The notes under the pieces: model-generated
Told to the model about the DNA's origin: nothing
The model's database searches: none
The model's input: only the letters and a program-made list of their open reading frames with translations
Shown here: positions 33,843-39,850 of the stretch, one piece after another
Layout: every line of letters begins with the position of its first letter
Numbering within the stretch: position 1 is the first letter of the stretch
Position numbers and translations under genes: made by a program
Source of the DNA: a bacterium
GTDB lineage: Bacteria; Calditrichota; Calditrichia; RBG-13-44-9; J042
DNA length: 39,850 nt
NCBI GenBank assembly: GCA_015485355.1
Contig: WFTQ01000077.1
Location: forward strand, 1 to 39,850
Direction: 5' to 3'

Positions 33843-35066
33843 ATGAGGATTTTTTCGAGAAATACAGCCCTGCATGCAGGCGGGGGCACCCCCTGGCCGT
33901 ATAGGCGGATCAGTGTTATCGGTCTGCTGGCCGGGATGGTTTTAGGGTTGGCGTGTGCTGGATTGATCCCGCTTCCCGTGCCGCCCGCCGGTCGTTTGAA
34001 TGACCCGGACGCCTGGTTAATGCTGGGCAAAAATGAGGCGCATCATCATTCGGTGCGGCGCAATGTCCCCCCACCCATTGCGCTCGTCTGGAAGCAACGG
34101 CTGAATTCCGTCATCCCGGATCATCCCCTGGCCTTCGAGGGAAATATCATCGCCCCTTTACGGAATGGGAATCTGACTATCCTTTCTCTGGAACGCCGGG
34201 AGATGCTGGCCATGGATCGGATTGGCCCGGCAATGGCCCACACTCCCAGTATTCATCTCCCTTTTCTGTATGCCGGCTTTAATCTGGGGAACCATACATT
34301 GATGGCGCTGAATTTACGGAATGCCGAACAGGAATATCGTCGCCGCTATGGAGAGGTGTTAACGGCGCCGATTTACTGGGAACGAAAATTGTATTTTGGC
34401 ACCCGGACCAAACGGATGTACTGCGTGAACGCCGGCAGTGGGGATTCGGTCTGGAGTTTTCCGGCCCGGGCAGCCATTCATGCTTCCCCGGCCGTCCGGA
34501 ATCCTCTGGTGGTGTTCGCGGATATCAAAGGCTATGTGTATGGCCTGGATGTCTCCTCGGGAATCCCGTTCTGGGAAAGGCGTCTGAACGGCGCCGTATT
34601 TTCTCACCCCGTTCTGGACGATTCCACCGTGTATGTGGGAACCGTAATGGGTACTCTGTATGCTCTGGATCAACGGACCGGAGCCGTACGCTGGGAAAGA
34701 CAATTGGGCGGTTCCCTATACAGCAGCCCTTCTCTTTTTCAAAAATATTTATATATCGGTTCCAATGGGAACGAGGTGGTGGCGCTTCGCAAGACGGAGG
34801 GCACGGTTGTATGGCGCTTTTCAACCCAAGGCATTGTCAATACGGTTCCCTTGAGCAGTCCCGACTACGTCTACGTGGGCAGCTGGGACGCCAATTTGTA
34901 TATTCTGAATCGTTATACCGGCAAACTGGTCTTCAAACAGACCCTGAACGGGGCGATTAAGAGTTCCCCGATCATTTATCGAAATTATTTGATTGTCCAT
35001 TCGGCCAATAAACATTTGTGGATATTTGTTACCGAAAAATTAGCTCGGGAGATGCAAGACCTATGA
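33843..35066 (+). CDS. BamB-like PQQ-repeat beta-propeller protein
   Basis: A 407-residue exported protein with repeated PQQ-type blades: 'SGIPFWERRLNGAVFSHPVL', 'VYVGTVMGTLYALDQRTGAV' and 'LYIGSNGNEVVALRKTEGTV' are the typical 'Y-G-x(n)-G-x-x-W' pattern. BamB in E. coli scaffolds the Omp85 protein BamA; this gene follows an Omp85-like fusion, so a similar partnership is inferred. A hydrophobic N-terminus (VIGLLAGMVLGLACAGL) carries a Cys with a weak lipobox. The start is uncertain: the frame is open upstream into the previous gene, ATG 33843 gives the signal peptide, but no ribosome-binding site is visible. The PEGA gene overlaps its stop by 4 bases. Confidence 0.8.
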   Translation: MRIFSRNTALHAGGGTPWPYRRISVIGLLAGMVLGLACAGLIPLPVPPAGRLNDPDAWLMLGKNEAHHHSVRRNVPPPIALVWKQRLNSVIPDHPLAFEGNIIAPLRNGNLTILSLERREMLAMDRIGPAMAHTPSIHLPFLYAGFNLGNHTLMALNLRNAEQEYRRRYGEVLTAPIYWERKLYFGTRTKRMYCVNAGSGDSVWSFPARAAIHASPAVRNPLVVFADIKGYVYGLDVSSGIPFWERRLNGAVFSHPVLDDSTVYVGTVMGTLYALDQRTGAVRWERQLGGSLYSSPSLFQKYLYIGSNGNEVVALRKTEGTVVWRFSTQGIVNTVPLSSPDYVYVGSWDANLYILNRYTGKLVFKQTLNGAIKSSPIIYRNYLIVHSANKHLWIFVTEKLAREMQDL

Positions 35067-35827
35067 AGCGTTACTGGGTCCTCGTTGGGTTGGGCCTGTC
35101 GATCGGTATCCTGGCGGCCCAAGAGGGTTCGAGGTTAACCGTTTTGAGCGAGCCGCCGCATGGGGCCGTTCAGATCGATTCCAACTGGATAGGCTATACG
35201 CCGGTACATCGGCTGGAACTGCTCCCCGGAGCGTACCGGATTCGGGTTTTTGCTCCCTCCGGCGGAATCTGGAATTTGCGCGATCGGGAATTTCGCATCG
35301 TTCTGCGTCCGGGACAGGATACCACCCTAACCGTTCGCTTCTCTCCCCTGATATTTGTGAATTCTATACCCGGAGGGGCGTTTTTGCGGAAAGATACAAC
35401 GACTATTGGACTTACTCCACTTTATCTTTCCTTTTACGCGTATCAAGGGAAACAACTGGTATTAGAAAAACCCGGTTACCAACCTTACCGTTTGGTGTTG
35501 CAACAGGCCGGACCGGTTACGGTTCGTCTGAAGCCGAAGGAAGGTTTTGTGGAGCAGAAACGGCCTCCACTTTTGCGCCTGTGGCCACGAACCCACAGGC
35601 GGGCCAAGTTTAGTTTGCTGGGGGCCACCGTATTGACGCACTGGTTGGCCTTCTATTTTAAAAATGTGGCCGACGACCGGTACAACCGCTACTTGCACAC
35701 CGCAGATCCCGATCTGATCGATCGCTACTGGCGGGAAACTCAAAAATACGATCGCCTGACGGATATCACCCTGGCCCTGTCGTATACCAGCCTCGCGGTT
35801 TTTATCTACCTGGTAATCTGGCGCTAA
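35063..35827 (+). CDS. PEGA-domain exported protein
   Basis: A 254-residue protein with a signal peptide (MKRYWVLVGLGLSIGILAAQ) and two PEGA-type repeats: LTVLSEPPHGAVQIDSNWIG with TPVHRLELLPGAYRIRV, then LIFVNSIPGGAFLRKDTTTIG with TPLYLSFYAYQGK. PEGA domains are short periplasmic or surface beta modules, often linked to cell-wall or S-layer contact. The C-terminus has a basic stretch, a hydrophobic helix (FSLLGATVLTHWLAFYF) and a final hydrophobic segment, so it is probably membrane-bound. ATG 35063 overlaps the previous stop as ATGA; GGGAG lies ten bases upstream. Translational coupling with the BamB-like gene suggests a shared complex. Confidence 0.82.
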   Translation: MKRYWVLVGLGLSIGILAAQEGSRLTVLSEPPHGAVQIDSNWIGYTPVHRLELLPGAYRIRVFAPSGGIWNLRDREFRIVLRPGQDTTLTVRFSPLIFVNSIPGGAFLRKDTTTIGLTPLYLSFYAYQGKQLVLEKPGYQPYRLVLQQAGPVTVRLKPKEGFVEQKRPPLLRLWPRTHRRAKFSLLGATVLTHWLAFYFKNVADDRYNRYLHTADPDLIDRYWRETQKYDRLTDITLALSYTSLAVFIYLVIWR

Positions 35828-35875
35828 CGCTTTTCGGGTGTCGATCGTTCTCTTGGGTCAAACTTTCCTTTCCGG

Positions 35876-35904
35876 TTGCCATTTCCAAAGGGCTTCTCTA
35901 AATT
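35876..35904 (+). promoter_or_regulatory. Candidate gdhA promoter
   Basis: TTGCCA (35876-35881) matches the -35 consensus at five of six bases; TAAATT (35899-35904) follows after exactly 17 bases and matches the -10 at four of six. The start near 35911 leaves an untranslated leader of about 177 bases before gdhA. Confidence 0.5.
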
Positions 35905-35958
35905 CGCTTTTTAGATTTGTGTGTCGGATTGTCTTGCGAAAAAGGCCGGTTTTACTGG

Positions 35959-36014
35959 AAACGGTTGTTGCCGTTTTGGAACCCTATCGAAGATCGAAAA
36001 AAATCGGCCATAGG
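35959..36014 (+). other. Structured part of the gdhA leader
   Basis: Two hairpins are visible in the leader: AAACGG/CCGTTT (35959-35964 with 35971-35976, loop TTGTTG), and CCTAT/ATAGG (35983-35987 with 36010-36014) enclosing a GAT/ATC stem (35992-35994 with 36003-36005). It does not match a riboswitch I know. It might regulate gdhA, or be incidental structure. Confidence 0.3.
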
Positions 36015-36087
36015 TCGGCTTTGTTGTGGGGATGTTTGGGAAGAAGAGAAGTGAATTCAATAGAAAACGATGCGGGAGGAACCGTCC

Positions 36088-37362
36088 ATGTCCTTTTTGA
36101 AGCAACGGAATCCGTTCGAGAATGCCCTGAAGCAGTTCGATAAGGCGGCCAGGATTTTGAATTTGAGCGAAAGCCAGATTGCCATGATTAAAGAGCCGCG
36201 TCGGGTAATCGAGGTGAATTTGCCCGTGCGAATGGATGATGGTTCCATACGCATTTTTAAAGGATTTCGAGTGCAGCACAGCATCGCCCGGGGTCCGGCC
36301 AAGGGAGGCATTCGTTTTCATCCAGAAGTGACCGTTGATGAAGTTAAAGCCCTGGCCTTTTGGATGACTTACAAATGTGCGCTGGTCAATATCCCCTTTG
36401 GGGGTGGTAAGGGGGGCATTGTGGTCGATCCCACCGAGCTCTCTTTGAATGAACTGGAAAATCTTTCCCGTCGCTATATCGCCGAAATGGCGGAGGTATT
36501 CGGACCGAATAAAGACGTGCCGGCGCCGGATATTAATACCAATCCGCAGATTATGGCCTGGATGATGGACACCTACTCCATGCATAAAAAAGAGTATTTA
36601 CCCGGGGTCATTACCGGGAAACCCCTGGAGATCGGCGGCTCCGAAGGGCGGAGTGAATCCACGGCCTTGGGAATGGTTTACTGTGTTCATGAGGCCGCCC
36701 AGCATTTGAATATGCAAATTGCAGGGGCGACGGTAGCCATCCAGGGATTCGGCAACGCCGGTTCCCACGCGGCTCGATTCCTATATGAGGATGGTGCCCG
36801 CATCGTGGCCATTTCCGATATCAGCGGTGCCTATTATAATCCGACCGGCATTGACATCCCTCGCGCGCTGGAGGTGTGTGCCGGCAATCGGCGCTGGGTG
36901 CTGGAGGGGTTGGAGAACCACGCCAATGTGCAAAAAATGCACGACCCCATGAAATTGCTGGAACTGGAGGTGGACATCTTGATCCCCGCCGCCCTGGAAA
37001 ACCAGATTACTGAAGAGAATGCCCCTAACGTGAAAGCCCGCATGATCGCCGAATGTGCTAACGGACCCATCACCGTGGAAGCCGATGAAATACTGGATTC
37101 TAAGGGAGTGTTCATTATCCCGGATATTTTATGCAATGCCGGCGGTGTCACCGTATCGTACCTGGAATGGGTGCAGAACCGAATGGGTTACTATTGGAGC
37201 AAAGAACAGGTGGATGAAGATCTGAAACGCATTATGGTGCGGGCGTTTAACGAAGTTCTGGAAACCAGCCGTAAATACGGTGTCAGCATGCGGATTGGAG
37301 CCTTCATTCTGGCCATTCAACGGGTCACCCGTGCCTCAGAGTTGCGAGGACTGTACGCCTGA
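36088..37362 (+). CDS. gdhA: Glutamate dehydrogenase
   Basis: Interconverts glutamate and 2-oxoglutarate plus ammonia with NAD(P)+. The 424-residue protein has the substrate-site Lys motifs GPAKGGIRFHP and IPFGGGKGGI, the catalytic region PNKDVPAPDINT, and a Rossmann loop GFGNAGSHAARF in the coenzyme domain. Cofactor preference was not decided. I use the ATG at 36088 rather than 36070 because GGGAGG sits at 36074-36079. It has its own promoter, a long structured leader and a terminator at 37381-37409, so it looks like an independent, regulated unit at the junction of carbon and nitrogen metabolism. Confidence 0.95.
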   Translation: MSFLKQRNPFENALKQFDKAARILNLSESQIAMIKEPRRVIEVNLPVRMDDGSIRIFKGFRVQHSIARGPAKGGIRFHPEVTVDEVKALAFWMTYKCALVNIPFGGGKGGIVVDPTELSLNELENLSRRYIAEMAEVFGPNKDVPAPDINTNPQIMAWMMDTYSMHKKEYLPGVITGKPLEIGGSEGRSESTALGMVYCVHEAAQHLNMQIAGATVAIQGFGNAGSHAARFLYEDGARIVAISDISGAYYNPTGIDIPRALEVCAGNRRWVLEGLENHANVQKMHDPMKLLELEVDILIPAALENQITEENAPNVKARMIAECANGPITVEADEILDSKGVFIIPDILCNAGGVTVSYLEWVQNRMGYYWSKEQVDEDLKRIMVRAFNEVLETSRKYGVSMRIGAFILAIQRVTRASELRGLYA

Positions 37363-37380
37363 GTGTTTTGGAGGATGGGC

Positions 37381-37409
37381 GAAAAGCCGGTCCCCACCGG
37401 TGCCTTTTC
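37381..37409 (+). terminator. Terminator-like hairpin after gdhA
   Basis: GAAAAG (37381-37386) pairs with CTTTTC (37404-37409), and inside it CCGGT (37387-37391) pairs with ACCGG (37396-37400) around a CCCC loop, with a TGC bulge. The T-run is part of the outer stem. It begins 18 bases past the gdhA stop, the best terminator candidate in the window. Confidence 0.6.
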
Positions 37410-37524
37410 TATCAATTCGTGACCAGGGAGCGCCGGCGATGGGGGCGGCAACAAACTTGCGTTGATAAATAAAATCGGTATTCTCGCTCTATCATGGGGG
37501 CTAAAAACGCGGGTGGATAGGGGA

Positions 37525-38343
37525 ATGGGGCTGCGGGAGCAATTCGAATGGGAAGGTGTGCAGGGCTGGCGGGTGGGGCGTTTTGCCCAATGGGTGAACA
37601 CCAATTGTTACCTGTACCGTTTCGATGGGATATTGATAGACACCGGTCCGCCTAACCAGTGGCCCCTGGTGCGCGGCCTGTTGAAAAGGTATCCCGTGGT
37701 AGCGGTGTATGTAACCCATCATCACGAAGATCATGGCGGAAACAGCGCCTGGATCGCCCGGGAATTTTCCCTGCCCATTTTTGCGCATCCCCTGGCCGTC
37801 CCGTTTTTTGAAAACGGTTTTCCCCTGCAATACTATCGCAAGATCATCTGGGGCAAGCCCCGGAAGAGCCGGGTAAAGCCGTTCCCCGACAGGATTATCA
37901 CGCCGGGCGGACGGGAACTGCTGCCCATTCACACTCCCGGGCATACCATAGATATGGTTTGTTTTTATCTACCGCAGAAGGGTTGGCTCTTTACCGGAGA
38001 TCTGTTTATAACCACCCGCCCCAGGATTGTCAGGAAAGTGGAGGATCCCCTGCAGGAAATGGAAAGCTTGCGTCGGGTATTGCGTTACGATTTTCAGGAG
38101 ATTTTCTGTTCTCACCGGGGGATTTTGAAGAACGGGCGGCGATTGTTGCAAGAAAAGCTGGATTTTCTGGAAACCATTTATGGGGAAACCGCGCGACTGT
38201 TGGCTCAGGGAAGATCCATTCCAACCATTACCCGTCAGTTGCTGGGGAACGAGGGACTGTTAAGCTGGATAACAGGTTTCCATTTTGCCCGGCAAAATCT
38301 GATCGAAGCATTTGCGCGGGATATTCAAAAAAGAAACCGTTAA
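37525..38343 (+). CDS. MBL-fold metallo-hydrolase
   Basis: A 272-residue MBL hydrolase with a full metal site: THHHEDHGGN, HTPGHTID, FTGDLF and a late CSHRG. This is the class of glyoxalase II-, thiolesterase- or lactonase-like enzymes; the substrate cannot be assigned. A C-terminal helical tail is like some HTH-containing or dimerising MBL proteins. No signal peptide. The frame is open to TTG 37462; ATG 37525 gives a start typical of the family, with AGGGGA almost touching the ATG, so 37513 GTG is an alternative. It follows the gdhA terminator and is 16 bases before the phosphodiesterase gene. Confidence 0.85.
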   Translation: MGLREQFEWEGVQGWRVGRFAQWVNTNCYLYRFDGILIDTGPPNQWPLVRGLLKRYPVVAVYVTHHHEDHGGNSAWIAREFSLPIFAHPLAVPFFENGFPLQYYRKIIWGKPRKSRVKPFPDRIITPGGRELLPIHTPGHTIDMVCFYLPQKGWLFTGDLFITTRPRIVRKVEDPLQEMESLRRVLRYDFQEIFCSHRGILKNGRRLLQEKLDFLETIYGETARLLAQGRSIPTITRQLLGNEGLLSWITGFHFARQNLIEAFARDIQKRNR

Positions 38344-38359
38344 AACAAGGAGCGCAATC

Positions 38360-39607
38360 ATGATGGCCGTTTCCCGACGTCGCGTATTCATCGCGGGTCT
38401 CATCGTTTTGATTTTAAATGGCGTTATAGGTCTTTCGTGCCGGAAATGGGCCGAACCGCAACCCCGACCCCTGTTGCTTATTTCTCTGGATGGATTTCGC
38501 TGGGATTATCTGGATAAATTCCGTCCCAAATACCTGACCCGATTGAGCCGGGAAGGTGTTCGGGCCGAGGCTCTGATTCCTGTTTTTCCTACAAAAACCT
38601 TCCCCAATCACTACTCCATTGTGACCGGTCTTTATGCCGAACATCACGGGGTGGTTTCCAATCGCATGTACGATCCCCTAATGGATGCCTATTTTAGTTT
38701 AAGCGATCGCGACGCCGTAGGGGATGGTCGCTGGTACGGAGGCGAACCCCTCTGGGTGACGGTGGAAAAAGCGGGGATGATCAGTGCAACCTTCTTCTGG
38801 CCCGGCTCCGAAGCCGAGATTAAAGGCATTCGTCCCACTTACTGGAAAGCCTACGATGGGTCCATCCCCAATGAAGAACGCGTTCAGCAGATCCTCCAAT
38901 GGTTACAGCTGCCCGAAGAAAAACGACCGGTATTTCTGACGCTGTACTTTTCGGATGTGGATCATTGGGGCCATCGCCGGGGACCCGATGCTCCGGAACT
39001 GGAACGCGCCGTACATGCGGTGGATAGTGCCGTTGGAACATTGGTCGAAGGCTTGAAAGCGATGGGCTGGTATGACAAGATCAATCTTATCATCCTTTCT
39101 GATCATGGGATGGCGCCCATTTCCCCGGATAGCGTTATTTTTATCGACGATTACCTTTCTCTGGAACACCTGGAGGTGATTGATTGGTCGCCCGTGCTGG
39201 CCATTCGGCCGAAACCCGGTTTCGAGGATTCCGTTTATCAGGCATTGAAATCAGCCCATCCCCATTTAAAGGTGTTTACAAAAGAAGACCTTCCCGAACG
39301 ATTCCACTACCGATCTCATCGGCGGATTCCTGAAATTATCGGCATTGCCGACGAAGGCTGGAGCATTACCACGCGGGACTATTTTGCCCGGCGGCGGGAT
39401 CGCTATCGCGGAGGGGCCCATGGGTACGATAATCGGTTACCCTCGATGCGGGGAATCTTCATTGCCCGGGGACCTGCTTTTAAAAAAGGGTTTCAAAGGG
39501 ATGATTTTTACAATATTCATCTATATGAGCTTATGACCCATTTATTGGGTGTGCCTGCGGCTCCCAACGATGGAAATTTGGATTCTGTTCGAATGATATT
39601 ACGATGA
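38360..39607 (+). CDS. NPP-type phosphodiesterase/nucleotide pyrophosphatase (alkaline phosphatase superfamily)
   Basis: A 415-residue exported enzyme for phosphodiester or pyrophosphate bonds in nucleotides or lipid headgroups. Metal ligands and nucleophile are visible: Asp44 (ISLDGFRWDY), nucleophile Thr80 (FPTKTFPNHYS), YFSDVDHWGH, LSDHGM, and the late GAHGYDN. An N-terminal membrane segment (residues 8-26) ends in a Cys (IGLSC) that might be lipidated, though the lipobox is imperfect; it should face the periplasm. The frame opens at TTG 38312; ATG 38360 with AGGAG about eight bases upstream is preferred. It is probably co-transcribed with the preceding MBL gene. The substrate is unknown. 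Confidence 0.92.
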   Translation: MMAVSRRRVFIAGLIVLILNGVIGLSCRKWAEPQPRPLLLISLDGFRWDYLDKFRPKYLTRLSREGVRAEALIPVFPTKTFPNHYSIVTGLYAEHHGVVSNRMYDPLMDAYFSLSDRDAVGDGRWYGGEPLWVTVEKAGMISATFFWPGSEAEIKGIRPTYWKAYDGSIPNEERVQQILQWLQLPEEKRPVFLTLYFSDVDHWGHRRGPDAPELERAVHAVDSAVGTLVEGLKAMGWYDKINLIILSDHGMAPISPDSVIFIDDYLSLEHLEVIDWSPVLAIRPKPGFEDSVYQALKSAHPHLKVFTKEDLPERFHYRSHRRIPEIIGIADEGWSITTRDYFARRRDRYRGGAHGYDNRLPSMRGIFIARGPAFKKGFQRDDFYNIHLYELMTHLLGVPAAPNDGNLDSVRMILR

Positions 39608-39790
39608 GAAGCTTGATAAACATCGATGAGTTGGGCAAGCCTTTTAATGGGACGTTGGGGAAACAATCCCTGGGAAGACGGAAAAAATTTTCCTCCGAAA
39701 CAGGAAAAATCGATCCGTATGGGCGGGGAACGGAGCGCATGGAAATGACGGTAACTAATAAAATAATAAAGGGTTGTGTGCAATAAAGGG

Positions 39791-39819
39791 TTAAGCTGGT
39801 ATTATTTTTGTAATATACT
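39791..39819 (+). promoter_or_regulatory. Candidate promoter at the right edge
   Basis: TTAAGC (39791-39796), a 17-base spacer and TATACT (39814-39819), five of six matches to TATAAT. The start would be near 39826. A very strong ribosome-binding site, GAGGAGG, follows at 39832-39838, so a gene starts at the window edge. Confidence 0.45.
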
Positions 39820-39839
39820 ATGTTTGCGTTAGAGGAGGC

Positions 39840-39850
39840 ATGTGTGGGAA
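39840..39850 (+). CDS. First codons of a gene running off the right edge
   Basis: After GAGGAGG (39832-39838), the possible starts are ATG 39840 (only one base away), GTG 39842 or GTG 39844 (best spacing of 5 bases). The ATG would read Met-Cys-Gly. Met-Cys-Gly is the start of class II glutamine amidotransferases, but three residues prove nothing. The product cannot be identified. Confidence 0.3.

Noticed and set aside
39604-39786. 60-codon frame overlapping the phosphodiesterase stop as ATGA
   Set aside because: Overlap alone suggests coupling, but there is no ribosome-binding site and the product has no recognisable family.
1-39850. Mobile element, CRISPR array, tRNA or rRNA
   Set aside because: No transposase, integrase, regularly spaced repeats or cloverleaf/rRNA signature was recognised by eye; a small RNA could still be missed.

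Overview
The window is an ordinary, gene-dense stretch of bacterial chromosome. No rRNA, tRNA, CRISPR array, insertion sequence, integrase or phage gene was recognised. Gene content points to a Gram-negative organism near the Bacteroidota/Calditrichota (FCB) branch: a PorV/PorQ-like outer-membrane protein, an SbsA-type Ig-like lipoprotein, a PEGA protein, a one-chain E1 alpha/beta 2-oxo acid dehydrogenase, and a giant protein ending in an Omp85-like barrel. Many genes carry strong Shine-Dalgarno sequences (GGAGG-type), and several candidate promoters look like TTGNNN-17/18-TATATT. Crown Bacteroidota usually lack both, so a deeper FCB lineage such as Calditrichota is my guess. This is inference only; no marker gene fixes the taxon.

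Layout. 1-319: 5' end of a minus-strand exported protein that runs off the left edge. 681-4245 (+): candidate promoter, N-acetylmuramoyl-L-alanine amidase with a Tat-like leader, murI, PorV/PorQ-like protein. 4492-5427 (-): P1-family peptidase. 5776-9015 (+): fused E1 dehydrogenase, THEP1-type NTPase, endonuclease III. 9362-15744 (-): beta-oxidation block (TetR regulator, fadE, fadA, fadN-like) with a perfect inverted-repeat operator in front of the regulator. 15915-17690 (-): nadE. 17928-22303 (+): Ig-like lipoprotein behind a structured leader, dapF, polX. 22534-23373 (-): metallo-beta-lactamase-fold (MBL) protein. 23464-25157 (+): DedA-like membrane protein overlapping a second, exported P1/DmpA peptidase. 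25234-26586 (+): beta-CASP nuclease-like protein. 26778-27429 (+): CopZ-like metal carrier and panD. 27627-30653 (+): ClC-CBS-TrkA_C anion channel and an RluA-type pseudouridine synthase. 30980-35827 (+): zincin-TolB-Omp85 fusion, BamB-like propeller and PEGA protein. 36088-37362 (+): gdhA with its own promoter, long leader and terminator. 37525-39607 (+): MBL hydrolase and NPP-type phosphodiesterase. At the right edge a promoter and ribosome-binding site start another gene.

Functional themes. Cell-envelope work: amidase and MurI (peptidoglycan), DapF (meso-diaminopimelate), the PorV-like protein and the Omp85/BamB-like/PEGA cluster. Fatty-acid degradation: fadE-fadA-fadN under a TetR repressor, the same gene set as Bacillus fadNAE but in reversed order. 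Cofactors and nitrogen: nadE, panD, gdhA. DNA repair: nth and polX.

The most unusual items are the one-polypeptide zincin/TolB-propeller/Omp85-barrel protein beside a BamB-like propeller, a bacterial ClC with the channel-type Val at the proton-glutamate position, a beta-CASP protein with Asn in place of the motif-4 Asp, and several leaders with mutually exclusive hairpins.
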